A stretch of 64,000 nt of DNA, from contig NZ_JAAVUX010000014.1 of assembly GCF_018449655.1 (NCBI RefSeq), positions 1-64,000 on the forward strand. The letters run 5' to 3'. Source of the DNA: Pseudomonas sp. dw_358. Lineage in GTDB: Bacteria; Pseudomonadota; Gammaproteobacteria; Pseudomonadales; Pseudomonadaceae. The notes below the pieces were generated by a model. That model saw only the letters and a program-made list of their open reading frames with translations, searched no databases and had not been told where the DNA came from. How positions within the stretch are numbered: the first letter of the stretch is position 1; every line of letters starts with the position of its first letter. The position numbers and the translations under genes were made by a program. Positions 17,270 to 27,072 of the stretch are shown piece after piece.

Positions 17270-19261
17270 ATGGCCCTGCTGCCCGTAAAAATCATGTCCC
17301 GCTTCAGCCTCGCGATGGCCGCTATCGTGCTGGTGACTGCGGCGTCCATTTACACCGTGATGGTGGTCAGTGGCGAGCCCCGGCTGATCGAATCAAACAC
17401 CCAGGCCGCCCAGCAGTCGGCCTCGGCCATTGCCCGCCAGTTGACCATCAAACTGTCGGAGATCGAAGGCCGGGTGGCGGCCATGGCTGATCTGGGCGCC
17501 ACGCTGCCGGCCGACCCGGAACTGGTCAAGAGCACGCTCTCGCGGATCATCGATTCCCAGGGCGATACGGCGATCGCGGGGGGCGGCCTGTGGCCCGAAC
17601 CCAACGCCTTCACCCAGGGCGTGGAGCGCCGCAGTTTCTACTGGGCACGCAGCCAGAACACCCTGAGCTACTCCGAGGAATACAACAGCCCGCAGACCGA
17701 CGCCTATCAGGCGGCCGACTGGTACGCCCAGGGCAAGCGTTCGACCCCGGGCCACTGTGGCTGGTCGGACGCCTATGAAGATCCGGTCAGCAAGATCCTG
17801 ATGACCACCTGCACCGTGCCTTACACCCGCAACAACAGCTTTGCCGGTGTGGCCACCATCGACCTGACCCTCACCGGGCTGGCCGACTTCCTCAAGGCCA
17901 ACGGCAACGTCACCGGCGGCTATGCCTTCGCGCTGGATGCCTCGGGCAAAGTCCTCTACTTCCCGGCAGGCACTCCTCCGACTGCTGCCGACGAAGCCGG
18001 CCTGATCAGCGCCTTGCCCTGGTTCGACAGCGTCGCGCAATGGCGCAAAGGCGGCCAACTGGACGCCCACACCTACCCCATCAACAGCGACCCGCGGCTG
18101 GGCTCGGCGGGCTACGTCAGCCTGACGCGTATTCCGGCCAGCGGCTGGGTCATCGGCCTGGTCACGCCCAAGGCGCGCATGACCGCCATCGCCACCGGCC
18201 TGACCGTGGACATTCTCACCACGCTGCTGCCGATCTTGCTGGTCATTTTCGGCCTCGCCTGGTTGGCCGGGCGTTCGCTGCTCAAGCAGATCGACGAAAC
18301 CACGACCCAAATCACCAGCCTTGGCGCACAGGGTGGCCTCGGCGCCGCTGAACTGGACATCGTGCGGGGCGACGAGATCGGCCTGTTGCGCGCTGCAGTG
18401 AACCACTACGCCGGGAGCCTGCGGCAGATGCTGCGCACCATTCGCGACGAGTCCGGGCAACTGCTGCGCCAGGCCGACGACGTGGCCCGGCTGTCGGTGG
18501 TCATGGCCGACCGCGCCGAATCTCAACGCCAGGACAACACCCTGCTGGCCACGGCGGTCACGCAGATGTCCTCCAGCGCCCAGGAAGTGGCCAACACCAC
18601 CGGCGACTGTTCCAGCACCGCGCAGGATTCCCTGACCACGGTGCGCGCCAGCCAGACGCACATGGAAGAAAACAGCCAGGCCATCGTCTCCCTCAGCGGC
18701 GACATCGGCAGCGTGGCCAAGGCCATCACCAGCCTGGGCCAGGACATCGAAGGGGTCAGCGGCGTGCTGGATGTGATCAAGTCGATTTCCGCACAGACCA
18801 ACCTGCTGGCCCTCAACGCCGCCATCGAGGCCGCTCGGGCCGGCGAACAGGGGCGCGGTTTCGCGGTGGTGGCCGACGAGGTACGCACCCTGGCCGGGCG
18901 CACACAGGCTTCGGCCGATCAGATCCAGGACATGATCGGCGAACTGCGCCAGGCCTCGGTCAACGCCGTCAACACCATGGTCGCCGGGCAAGACCGCACC
19001 CGCACGGTGGTGGAGAAGGCTGACCTGCTGGCCACTTCCCTGGGCAGCACGGTGTCCGGCTTTGACGACATCGTTCAGCGCACCCAGCAGATTGCCGTGG
19101 CGGCCCAGGAGCAGAGCCATGTCACCCAAGAGATCAACGAGTTGGCGGTACGGATCCACGCCGCCAGCGAAGATGGCGCTCGGGATGCCAGCAGCCTCAG
19201 CGAACTCAGCCAGGGCATGCAGGCGCTGTCACGTCGTCTGGGCAGTTTGAGCGGTCAATAA
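17270..19261 (+). CDS. Methyl-accepting chemotaxis protein with dCache-type sensor
   Basis: A 663-residue chemoreceptor. TM1 covers about residues 8-32, a periplasmic ligand-binding domain of dCache type about 36-300 (WARSQNTLSYSEEYN..., FAGVATIDLTLTGLADFL), TM2 about 308-335 (LLPILLVIFGLAWLAG), then HAMP and a signalling domain with the invariant hairpin tip SISAQTNLLALNAAIEAARAGE. ATG 17270 follows AAAGGAG by 5 nt; a longer frame upstream has no such site. The ligand is not predictable from sequence alone. The receptor feeds CheA/CheW, which are not in this window. It is flanked by two cyclic-di-GMP synthases. Confidence 0.92.
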   Translation: MALLPVKIMSRFSLAMAAIVLVTAASIYTVMVVSGEPRLIESNTQAAQQSASAIARQLTIKLSEIEGRVAAMADLGATLPADPELVKSTLSRIIDSQGDTAIAGGGLWPEPNAFTQGVERRSFYWARSQNTLSYSEEYNSPQTDAYQAADWYAQGKRSTPGHCGWSDAYEDPVSKILMTTCTVPYTRNNSFAGVATIDLTLTGLADFLKANGNVTGGYAFALDASGKVLYFPAGTPPTAADEAGLISALPWFDSVAQWRKGGQLDAHTYPINSDPRLGSAGYVSLTRIPASGWVIGLVTPKARMTAIATGLTVDILTTLLPILLVIFGLAWLAGRSLLKQIDETTTQITSLGAQGGLGAAELDIVRGDEIGLLRAAVNHYAGSLRQMLRTIRDESGQLLRQADDVARLSVVMADRAESQRQDNTLLATAVTQMSSSAQEVANTTGDCSSTAQDSLTTVRASQTHMEENSQAIVSLSGDIGSVAKAITSLGQDIEGVSGVLDVIKSISAQTNLLALNAAIEAARAGEQGRGFAVVADEVRTLAGRTQASADQIQDMIGELRQASVNAVNTMVAGQDRTRTVVEKADLLATSLGSTVSGFDDIVQRTQQIAVAAQEQSHVTQEINELAVRIHAASEDGARDASSLSELSQGMQALSRRLGSLSGQ

Positions 19262-19361
19262 ATTGATACAAATAGTTGTACAGCGGTCGTAGAATCGGGG
19301 CAGAGCCACTGGCAGTGGCGCTACTTCGCCGGCCGCTGCCCCACTGGAGCAGGATTTCGAC

Positions 19362-21218
19362 ATGCTGATCGCGCCCCCTCCCGCCAACGAACAAGCGCGG
19401 CTGCGTTTGCTACGGCGGCTGAACGTGTTGGACACGCCGCCCGAAGAAGTCTTCGACCGGGTGACCCGTGTCGTCGCCGAAATGCTTCAGCTGCCCATCG
19501 CCCTGGTGTCACTGGTGGATGAGAATCGCCAGTGGTTCAAGTCCAAAGTGGGTCTGGAGGCGTGTGAAACGTCCCGCGACCTGGCTTTCTGCGCCCATGC
19601 CTTGCACGTCCCTGACGTGCTGGTGGTGGAAGACGCCAGCGCCGACCCACGTTTTTTCGACAACCCGCTGGTCACCGGCCCCCTGCATATTCGCTTCTAC
19701 GCGGGCGTGCCCTTGCGCTCCGACGACGGGCTGGTGCTGGGTACCCTGTGCGCCATCGACTCGCGACCACGTCACCTGTCACCCACTGCAGCGGCAGCCC
19801 TGCGCGACATGGCGGCCATCGTCCAGCAGGAATTGATGCAGCGCGCGGTCACCCGCGACCTGCACAGCGTCTGGCAGGACGAACGCCAGGCCCGCGCGCT
19901 AAGCGAGACGCGTTTTGCCACTATTTTCCAGCAAACCCCGACCGGCAAGGCGGTGGTGGGCCTGGATGGGCGCTTCATCGCGGTGAATCCCAAGCTGTGT
20001 CAGATCGTCGGCTACGACGCCGAAGAATTGATGAGCAAGACCTTCGGCGAGATCACCCACCCGGACGATCTCGCCGAAGATTTGCAACTGGTGGCGGACC
20101 TGCTGGCCGGGCGCATCGAACGCTACACCCTGGAAAAGCGCTACCTGCACAAAGACGGCGCGCCGGTGTGGGTGGAGATCTACGTGGTGCTGGTGCGCAC
20201 CGAGACCCGCCAGCCGGACCATTTCATTGCCGTGGTGCTGGACATCAGCGAGCGCAAGCACAATCAGGCGCTGATCGAGCGCCATCAGGAAGAGCTGGAA
20301 AACAAGGTTCGCGAACGCACCCAGCAGCTGAGTCGCAGCCGTGAGACCTTGCAGGTGATCACCGACAACCTGCCAGTGATGATCGCCCAGGTCGATCGTG
20401 ATCTGCGCTATCTGTTCAACAACGACGTTTATCGGCAAGTGTTCGGGATCGACCCGAGCACCCTGCGCGGCCAGAAACTCAGTTCGGTACTGGAGCCCGC
20501 GCTGTTTGCCGAGTTGCTGCCGTACTTCAACAAGGCCCTGGCCGGCGAGCGGGCCGTGCATGATCATCTGCGCTACAGCAATGACCAGGCGCGCATCTGG
20601 TGCGCGACCTATATCCCGGAAGTGCGCAACGGCGAGGTGGTCGGTTTTTTTGTCATGTCCCAAGACGTCACCGAGCGCACCCACATCGAACGCATGCTGC
20701 ATGACAAGGCCATGCGCGACCCGCTCACCGACCTGCCCAACCGCCGGGCGCTGCATGAGCACCTGTACTTGATGACCGCCGCCCCGCTCGCCTCGGCGTT
20801 CGCGTTGTTTTTCCTCGATCTGGACGGCTTCAAGACCGTCAACGACAGCCAGGGGCATGAAGCCGGCGACGAGCTGTTGCGCCAAGTGGCGGCGCGCTTG
20901 AAAAACACCACGCGCAAGGAAGACTTCATCGGCCGCCTGGCGGGTGATGAATTTGTCGTGGTGGCCGCAGGGATCAGCAGCAAGGAGACCGCCCAGCGCA
21001 TCGCCGAGGATCTGTGCCAGACCATCGCCACGGCGTTCACCGTGATAGGCCAGAGTGTGCGGATCGGGGTCAGCATCGGCATTACGTTGAGCCCGGCAGG
21101 TTCCAGCCTATCATCGGACGCGGTGCTCAATCAGGCCGACGGTGCCATGTACGAGGCCAAGCGGCGCGGGCGCAACGGCTACTGGTTCGCCTCGCTGCCG
21201 AGCCTGCAGCAGGCCTGA
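19362..21218 (+). CDS. GAF-PAS-PAS-GGDEF diguanylate cyclase
   Basis: A 618-residue soluble protein. The N-terminus (ARLRLLRRLNVLDTPPEEVFDRVTR) is the typical lead-in to a GAF domain (about 25-165). PAS domains span about 180-305 and 325-450, with ITHPDDLAED in the first, and a GGDEF domain about 455-610. The active site is AGDEF (527-531), a variant known in several active cyclases, and the inhibitory site RKED sits five residues before it. It probably makes cyclic di-GMP in response to a cytosolic cue. It lies 100 bp behind the chemoreceptor and is closed by a strong terminator. Confidence 0.9.
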   Translation: MLIAPPPANEQARLRLLRRLNVLDTPPEEVFDRVTRVVAEMLQLPIALVSLVDENRQWFKSKVGLEACETSRDLAFCAHALHVPDVLVVEDASADPRFFDNPLVTGPLHIRFYAGVPLRSDDGLVLGTLCAIDSRPRHLSPTAAAALRDMAAIVQQELMQRAVTRDLHSVWQDERQARALSETRFATIFQQTPTGKAVVGLDGRFIAVNPKLCQIVGYDAEELMSKTFGEITHPDDLAEDLQLVADLLAGRIERYTLEKRYLHKDGAPVWVEIYVVLVRTETRQPDHFIAVVLDISERKHNQALIERHQEELENKVRERTQQLSRSRETLQVITDNLPVMIAQVDRDLRYLFNNDVYRQVFGIDPSTLRGQKLSSVLEPALFAELLPYFNKALAGERAVHDHLRYSNDQARIWCATYIPEVRNGEVVGFFVMSQDVTERTHIERMLHDKAMRDPLTDLPNRRALHEHLYLMTAAPLASAFALFFLDLDGFKTVNDSQGHEAGDELLRQVAARLKNTTRKEDFIGRLAGDEFVVVAAGISSKETAQRIAEDLCQTIATAFTVIGQSVRIGVSIGITLSPAGSSLSSDAVLNQADGAMYEAKRRGRNGYWFASLPSLQQA

Positions 21219-21231
21219 ACCTTTTTACCCG

Positions 21232-21269
21232 GCATGAAAAAACCCGCGCAATGGCGGGTTTTTTCATGC
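21232..21269. terminator. Bidirectional intrinsic terminator
   Basis: GCATGAAAAAACCCGC and its exact complement form a 16 bp stem with a 6 nt loop, with A and T runs inside the stem, so it can end transcription in both directions. It lies between the convergent diguanylate cyclase and Dps genes. Confidence 0.9.
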
Positions 21270-21282
21270 TACCGGACAGCCA

Positions 21283-21813
21283 TCATTGACCGACGGTCTG
21301 ACCCAGGAACCACGCACGCTCCTCGGCCTGATCCACCCACTCTTCCAGCAGGCTGGTGGTGGAGATGTCGTTGGCGTCGTCGGTGACGGTGTGGGTGGTG
21401 CGCATGTACGCGGCCAGCGCCTGGTTGTCGTCGTGCAGTTCGATCAGCATCTGTTCGGCGCTGAGGTCGGTGGCGTCGCTGCTGGTCAGGCGCTTGAGCT
21501 GCACCATCTGGTCCAGCGAACGCACCGTCGGTTGGCCGATCTTGCGTGCACGTTCGGCGATCACGTCGGTGATGGCGTACAACTGAGCCGCCTGCTCATC
21601 CAAGAGCAGGTGATAGTCGCGAAAGTGCGAGCCTTTCATGTGCCAGTGGTAATTTTTGGTCTTGATGTACAGCGCGAACACGTCGGACAGGAGCACCGCG
21701 AGTTCCTTGCCGATCTCGGCCTGGTTCGAGATACGAGCGTCTTCGCCCTTCTCTGCTTTTTCCTTGACGCTGGATACGGCCTTGAGTTCTTGCTTGGCGT
21801 TGGCTACAGACAT
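21283..21813 (-). CDS. dps: Dps/ferritin-like DNA-binding stress protein
   Basis: A 176-residue Dps-family protein. NYHWHMKGSHFRDYHLLLDE carries the His, Asp and Glu residues of the intersubunit ferroxidase site. The Lys-rich N-terminal tail (KQELKAVSSVKEKAEKGED) is of the kind that binds DNA in Dps proteins. ATG 21813 follows GGAGATTCCAGC, a good ribosome site. It likely forms a 12-subunit shell that stores iron and shields DNA in starvation or peroxide stress. It is a single-gene unit ending at the shared terminator. Confidence 0.92.
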   Translation of the reverse strand: MSVANAKQELKAVSSVKEKAEKGEDARISNQAEIGKELAVLLSDVFALYIKTKNYHWHMKGSHFRDYHLLLDEQAAQLYAITDVIAERARKIGQPTVRSLDQMVQLKRLTSSDATDLSAEQMLIELHDDNQALAAYMRTTHTVTDDANDISTTSLLEEWVDQAEERAWFLGQTVGQ

Positions 21814-21961
21814 GCTGGAATCTCCATGAGCAGGTTTAGGCGTAAATATCATAGTCGCTGCAGTAGACCACCGCAGCGAACAAAATGTTCAGCGTGTGCT
21901 ATTTATCGGGTTCATTGAGATAAGTCATGAGGCTCCCACTCTCGCCAGGCTGCATCACCGA

Positions 21962-22591
21962 TCAAGCTGCCGGCCTGGCCAGCTCCAGCCACTCCTGAAT
22001 CGCAGGGCGCAACCATTGGCGGCGTGCGTATGCCACCAAGCGCTCCGGCACCGGGTCGCCGGCGAGAATCAACCGATTGAGCATCAAGGCCAGGTCGACA
22101 TCGACGATGCTCCACTGTCCAAACAGGAAATCCGTGCCTTCGGGCAGCAAGCTCGACGCGGCAGTGATCAGGCGGTCGGCGGCAGCCTGGGCACCCGCGG
22201 TCAGCGGAGCAACTGGCTGGCCATGGAAGACCACCAGGGTCGAGCGTTCCTCGCGCAGCACGCCCAGGTCGCTGCGCAGCCAGGCTTGCAGCTGACGGGC
22301 GCGGGCACGGGGATAGCGGTCAGCCGGGAACAGGGCGATGGAAGGGAATGTATCCTCCAAGTACTCGACGATGGCGGACGATTCCGACAGCGCGAAGTCG
22401 TCATGGACCAAGGTCGGTACCCGGCCGGTCAGAGACAGGGTGCCGTAGTCAACGGCCCGCTGTTCGCCCTTTTCCAGGTCCAGCGGGGTCAGGGTGAAGT
22501 CCAGTTGCTTTTCGCGCAGGGCCACGAAGACGGACATCGCGTACGGGCTGGTGTAGACACTATCGACATACAGCCGCAGGGATTGGCTCAT
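21962..22591 (-). CDS. Glutathione transferase, YfcF-like
   Basis: A 209-residue GST. The N-terminus SLRLYVDSVYTSPYAMSVFVALREK has the Ser-Pro-Tyr of the glutathione site, GRVPTLVHDD holds the cis-Pro, and SESSAIVEYLEDTFP the gamma-glutamyl contact. Length and sequence resemble YfcF, a GST with peroxidase activity in enterobacteria. ATG 22591 was chosen because GGAGAAAGCGC lies directly upstream; the longer frame has no ribosome site. Single-gene unit. Confidence 0.88.
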   Translation of the reverse strand: MSQSLRLYVDSVYTSPYAMSVFVALREKQLDFTLTPLDLEKGEQRAVDYGTLSLTGRVPTLVHDDFALSESSAIVEYLEDTFPSIALFPADRYPRARARQLQAWLRSDLGVLREERSTLVVFHGQPVAPLTAGAQAAADRLITAASSLLPEGTDFLFGQWSIVDVDLALMLNRLILAGDPVPERLVAYARRQWLRPAIQEWLELARPAA

Positions 22592-22696
22592 TGCGCTTTC
22601 TCCAGGATGTGAAGGGACATGCTGAAGGACACGCCACGCCAAGAGAAATTCAATCGCTTCATGACGGTATTCCTTCAAGGAATGCCGTCATGGGTA

Positions 22697-23593
22697 TCAG
22701 GCCTGCAACATCTGCTGCACTTCGTCCATCGACGCGGCGTAGGCGCCGGCGCGTCGGCACGACGCTGACGCACAGGCGGCCGCAAACCGCAGCCGCTGCG
22801 GGTAATCCTCGATGCCGACAAACCTGGAGGCCAGCCAGCCGGCCATGGACGCGTCGCCAGCGCCGACGGTGTCGAGCACCTCGACCTTGATCGCCGGCTG
22901 CTCGTACATCGCATCGAGGGTGTACAGCACCAGGCCATGTTCGCCGCGGGTGAACAGGATCAGCGCCGCCGGGTTGAGCTCGCGCAGGGCCTGCAAGGCC
23001 TGCTGTTCGGTGAGGCCGGGGTAGATCTGGCGCAAGTCTTCGTCGGACAACTTGATCTCGTCGGCCAGTTTCACCAGTTCGGGGAACATCTGCTCGCGAT
23101 AGTGGCTGCTCATCAAGTTACGCCAGTTAGGGTCGTAGCTGATCCGCTTGCCTGCCGCCCGGACCTGGCGTGCCTGTTCCAGCAGGACGCTGCCCAGAGG
23201 CTCGCGGGCCAGGCTGATGCAACTGAAATGGCAGAGCTCGACGGCTTCGAGCCAACCGTGCGGAAGTCTGGCCGGATCGAAACGCAAATCGGCCTCGCCG
23301 GCAAAGAAGTACCGGGGGGGAAACTTCGACGGTACGATGGCCACCAGCGGGTCGGCGTCCACCCGCTGAATGAAGGCTTCGGGCAAACCTGCTGCGGCGG
23401 ATTCGCGGGCCAGTTCATCGCCCAGCCCATCGGTGCTGATAGCACCGGCAAAGGCGCTGTTCACGCCCAGGCGGCTCAAGCCTCGGGCGACGTTCCACGG
23501 CGCGCCGCCGGGGTAGCCCTGCCAATGGCCTGGTTCGCCCTGAACGATATCGGTGAGGGCTTCACCGAACACCACCACGCGGGGTAATTGCAT
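22697..23593 (-). CDS. PfkB-family carbohydrate kinase, fructokinase-like
   Basis: A 298-residue sugar kinase. The N-terminal PGGAPWNVARGLSRLG is the PfkB sugar-binding signature and DTVGAGDASMAGWL near residue 248 is the C-terminal signature with catalytic Asp and anion hole. It most resembles fructokinases, which phosphorylate fructose at C6 with ATP; sugar specificity is inferred. It diverges from two tandem sugar:H+ porters, consistent with a porter-plus-kinase sugar uptake route. Confidence 0.88.
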   Translation of the reverse strand: MQLPRVVVFGEALTDIVQGEPGHWQGYPGGAPWNVARGLSRLGVNSAFAGAISTDGLGDELARESAAAGLPEAFIQRVDADPLVAIVPSKFPPRYFFAGEADLRFDPARLPHGWLEAVELCHFSCISLAREPLGSVLLEQARQVRAAGKRISYDPNWRNLMSSHYREQMFPELVKLADEIKLSDEDLRQIYPGLTEQQALQALRELNPAALILFTRGEHGLVLYTLDAMYEQPAIKVEVLDTVGAGDASMAGWLASRFVGIEDYPQRLRFAAACASASCRRAGAYAASMDEVQQMLQA

Positions 23594-23856
23594 AAAAAGA
23601 GGTCCTTGTCTGGCCGCACGGCCACGGCCGGTACGGCGTCTGCGCGAGTCGCGAAAGGCGACACCTTACTGGGTTAAGACCCTCGGCCACTACCCTTGGT
23701 TTGCCATCACACCGGTACTTTTTTTCCTCACGAACGCTCAGCGGCCACTGTGACAATTCGCCTCAGGCGCGGAACTCGTCGCTCACCGCTGCCCCTAAAC
23801 CCTTAACCCAGAGCGTTCGCGCTGATCAAACCCGCTCCGCACAGGATCTGTCCGCC

Positions 23857-25278
23857 ATGCCATCTTCCACCGCCGCCGCCTCCTCCGGCCAGGGCGCAAC
23901 CGACAGCACACCCGGCCGCCTGATCATGATTTCCGTGCTGGTCGCGACCATGGGCGCCCTTGCCTATGGTTACGACACCGGCATCATTTCCGGTGCGCTG
24001 CCCTTCATGACCCAGCCCGCCGCCCAAGGGGGCCTGGGACTGACTTCGGTGACCGAAGGCGCCGTGACCTCGGCGCTGATCATCGGCGCCGCGTTCGGCT
24101 CCCTGGCCAGTGGCTTTCTGTCCGACCACTTCGGTCGGCGCCTGACCCTGCGCCTGCTGTCCCTGTTGCTGGTGGTCGGCGCCATTGGTACCGCGACCGC
24201 GCCGTCGATCCCCTTGATGGTGGTGGCACGTTTCATCCTCGGCATCGCCGTGGGCGGCGGCTCGGCCACGGTGCCGGTGTTCATTGGCGAAATCGCCGGG
24301 CCCAAGCGTCGGGCGCCATTGGTCACGCGCAACGAGCTGATGATCGTCAGCGGCCAGCTGCTGGCCTACGTGTTGAGTGCCCTGATGGCGGCCCTGCTGC
24401 ACAGCGACAGCGTCTGGCGCTACATGCTGGCCATTGCGGCGGTGCCGGGGTTGTTGCTGTTGGTGGGGACTTTCTTCGTCCCGGCCTCGCCCCGTTGGCT
24501 GGCCCATAAAGGCCGCTTCGACGACGCCCGCGAAGTACTGGAGCGCCTGCGCGACACGCCTGAAGAAGCGGAGCGCGAAGTCCAGGACATGAAAACCCAA
24601 GCCGCCCAAGCGAAGAAACAGAAGGTGCCGGCCCGCGAACTGCTGCGCCAGGCCTGGGTGATCAAACTGTTGCTGATCGGCATCGGCCTGGGCTTCACTC
24701 TGCAGTTCACCGGGGTCAACGCCTTCATGTACTACACCCCGATCATCCTCAAGAACACCGGCATGGGCACCAACGCCGCCATCACGGCGACCATCGGCAA
24801 CGGCGTGGTCTCGGTGATCGCCACCTTGCTCGGCATCCGCGCCATTAATCGTTTTGGCCGCCGCACTTTGCTGATCACGGGCTTGAGCGTGGTGGTGCTG
24901 GCGCAACTGTCGCTGGGCGCGATCCTGACTTTCATGCCGTCGAGCCTGGCCCAGAGTTATTCGGCACTGGCCTGCATCCTGGTGTTCCTGCTGTTCATGC
25001 AGATGTGCATCTCGCCGGTGTACTGGCTGCTGATGTCCGAGCTGTTTCCGATGCAGGTGCGCGGGATGCTGACCGGAACGGCGGTGTCGATCCAGTGGGT
25101 ATTCAACGCCCTGGTGGCTTTTGCCTTTCCCCTGACCCTGGCGGCCATGGGCAATGCGACATTCCTCATCTTTGCCGTCCTCAACGTCTGCTCGGCACTG
25201 TTTGTGTTCTTCTGCCTGCCGGAGACCAAGGGCAAGTCGCTGGAAGCGATCGAGAAGCACATGAAGAAGGAATTGTAA
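23857..25278 (+). CDS. Sugar porter (MFS), first of a tandem pair
   Basis: A 473-residue sugar:proton symporter with 12 predicted helices. Family motifs are present: GYDTGIISGALPF in helix 1, SDHFGRRLTLR in loop 2-3, QFTGVNAFMYYTPIIL in helix 7, and PETKGKSLEAIEKH at the C-terminus. ATG 23857 begins the region alignable with its neighbour; AGGATC precedes it by about 9 nt. It diverges from the PfkB kinase. Its downstream neighbour is a close paralogue including the start region, so the pair arose by tandem duplication. Confidence 0.92.
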   Translation: MPSSTAAASSGQGATDSTPGRLIMISVLVATMGALAYGYDTGIISGALPFMTQPAAQGGLGLTSVTEGAVTSALIIGAAFGSLASGFLSDHFGRRLTLRLLSLLLVVGAIGTATAPSIPLMVVARFILGIAVGGGSATVPVFIGEIAGPKRRAPLVTRNELMIVSGQLLAYVLSALMAALLHSDSVWRYMLAIAAVPGLLLLVGTFFVPASPRWLAHKGRFDDAREVLERLRDTPEEAEREVQDMKTQAAQAKKQKVPARELLRQAWVIKLLLIGIGLGFTLQFTGVNAFMYYTPIILKNTGMGTNAAITATIGNGVVSVIATLLGIRAINRFGRRTLLITGLSVVVLAQLSLGAILTFMPSSLAQSYSALACILVFLLFMQMCISPVYWLLMSELFPMQVRGMLTGTAVSIQWVFNALVAFAFPLTLAAMGNATFLIFAVLNVCSALFVFFCLPETKGKSLEAIEKHMKKEL

Positions 25279-25458
25279 CGGTGGCATAAAAAATAACATG
25301 GCAATTTGCCTTAGTCATGGAACTCGTGCGCGGCCGAGCCCCCTAACCCCCTGTCCCAGAGCCATCGGTCGCACTCAGGGGGCGCGCCGAACCCGCAGCC
25401 GCCTCCTGCAACCGCGACTGCGCCTGCTCTTTTCGTTCCGCCATAGGATCTACCCTTC

Positions 25459-26883
25459 ATGCCATCTCCCATTGCTGCTGCCGCTCCGCTCGGACGGGGC
25501 GCAAAAAACCGCTCACCCGGCCGCCTGATTCTGATTTCAGTATTCGTGGCCACCATGGGCGCCCTCGCCTTTGGCTATGACACCGGGATCATTGCGGGTG
25601 CCTTGCCCTTCATGACGCTGCCCGTCGACCAAGGTGGCCTGGGCCTGACCGCTGTCACGGAAGGCATGGTGACCTCCGCCTTGATCGTCGGTGCCGCATT
25701 CGGCTCGTTGGCCAGCGGTTTTCTTTCCGACCACCTGGGCCGACGCCTGACGCTGCGCATGCTCTCGGTGCTGTTCATCCTCGGCGCTATCGGCACGGCC
25801 ACCGCGCCGACCATCCCGCTGATGATCGCGGCACGCTTCATCCTCGGCATCGCCGTGGGCGGCGGCTCGGCCACGGTGCCGGTATTCATCGCCGAAATCG
25901 CCGGGCCCAAACACCGCGCGCCACTGGTGAGTCGCAATGAACTGATGATCGTCAGCGGCCAGTTGCTGGCCTACGTGCTCAGCGCCCTGATGGCCGCTCT
26001 GCTGCACAGCGACAGCGTATGGCGCTACATGCTGGCCGTGGCGGCGGTGCCCGGCCTGTTGCTGCTGGTGGGCACCTTCTTCGTTCCGGCCTCGCCCCGC
26101 TGGCTGGCCCACAAGGGCCGTTTCGACGAAGCCCGCCATGTGCTGGAGCGGCTGCGCGACAGCCCGGAGGAAGCCCAGCGCGAAGTCGACGAGATGAAAA
26201 GCCAGGCCGCCCAAGCCAAGAAACAGCGTGTTCCGGCGCGCGAGTTGCTGCGCCAGGGCTGGGTGATCAAACTGTTGCTGATCGGCATCGGCCTGGGCTT
26301 CACTGCCCAGTTCACCGGGGTCAATGCCTTCATGTACTACACGCCGATTATCCTCAAGAACACCGGCATGGGTACCAACGCCGCCCTCACCGCCACCATT
26401 GGCAACGGCGTGGTTTCGGTGATTGCCACCTTGCTGGGCATTTGGGCGATCGGCCGCTACGGCCGCCGCACCCTGCTGATGAGCGGACTGGTCGTGGTGG
26501 TGCTGGCCCAGTTGGCGCTGGGAGCCGTCCTGACCTTCCTGCCCGCCAACTTGACCCAAAGCTACGCGGCGCTGGCCTGCATCCTGGTGTTCCTGTTGTT
26601 CATGCAAATGTGCATCTCGCCGGTGTACTGGCTGTTGATGTCCGAACTGTTCCCCATGCAAGTGCGCGGCCTGCTGACCGGCACCGCCGTGTCGATGCAG
26701 TGGATCTTCAACGCCACCGTGGCCTTTGCCTTCCCGCTGACCCTGGCGGCGTTGGGTAATACGACGTTCTTTATCTTTGCGGCGATCAATGTGGGCTCGG
26801 CGCTGTTTGTGTTCTTTTGTTTGCCGGAGACCAAGGGGAAATCGTTGGAGGCGATCGAGAAACATATGAAAAAGGAGTTGTAG
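25459..26883 (+). CDS. Sugar porter (MFS), second of a tandem pair
   Basis: A 474-residue paralogue of the preceding porter, matching it along almost the whole length (for example GYDTGIIAGALPF, SDHLGRRLTLR, QFTGVNAFMYYTPIIL, PETKGKSLEAIEKHMKKEL). Differences cluster in the N-terminal 25 residues, the loop near residue 325 (IWAIGRYGRRT against IRAINRFGRRT) and helices 8-9. The sequence before the start, AGGATCTACCCTTCATGCC, also resembles that before the first copy, so the duplication included the leader. The two probably differ in sugar preference or regulation. A hairpin terminator follows. Confidence 0.92.
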   Translation: MPSPIAAAAPLGRGAKNRSPGRLILISVFVATMGALAFGYDTGIIAGALPFMTLPVDQGGLGLTAVTEGMVTSALIVGAAFGSLASGFLSDHLGRRLTLRMLSVLFILGAIGTATAPTIPLMIAARFILGIAVGGGSATVPVFIAEIAGPKHRAPLVSRNELMIVSGQLLAYVLSALMAALLHSDSVWRYMLAVAAVPGLLLLVGTFFVPASPRWLAHKGRFDEARHVLERLRDSPEEAQREVDEMKSQAAQAKKQRVPARELLRQGWVIKLLLIGIGLGFTAQFTGVNAFMYYTPIILKNTGMGTNAALTATIGNGVVSVIATLLGIWAIGRYGRRTLLMSGLVVVVLAQLALGAVLTFLPANLTQSYAALACILVFLLFMQMCISPVYWLLMSELFPMQVRGLLTGTAVSMQWIFNATVAFAFPLTLAALGNTTFFIFAAINVGSALFVFFCLPETKGKSLEAIEKHMKKEL

Positions 26884-26893
26884 GTTTTCAAGA

Positions 26894-26917
26894 AGGCCCC
26901 GGCGCATGCCGGGGCCT
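26894..26917 (+). terminator. Intrinsic-terminator-like hairpin
   Basis: AGGCCCCGGC and GCCGGGGCCT form a perfect 10 bp GC-rich stem with a 4 nt loop, 10 bp after the second sugar porter. The following T tract (CTTAT) is short. Confidence 0.7.
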
Positions 26918-27072
26918 CTTATCAAGTCGCACCATGAAGGGCCTGCGCCACGCCGCGCAAAGCCTCGGCGACAGGCCCCCAAGCATATCCTCATAACCAA
27001 TCAGTATTTATTTCCCCGCCCTTATTCCTTCTATTCTCATCTCAGCCCCAACAGACCTGTTGCCCAGGCCAC

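Noticed and set aside
17393..19159. 588-residue minus-strand frame opposite the chemoreceptor
   Set aside because: Shadow of the chemoreceptor gene with no recognisable domain.
19280..19345. GGGGCAG...CTGCCCC pair between chemoreceptor and cyclase as a terminator
   Set aside because: The loop is over 40 nt and no T run follows; it is too weak to call.
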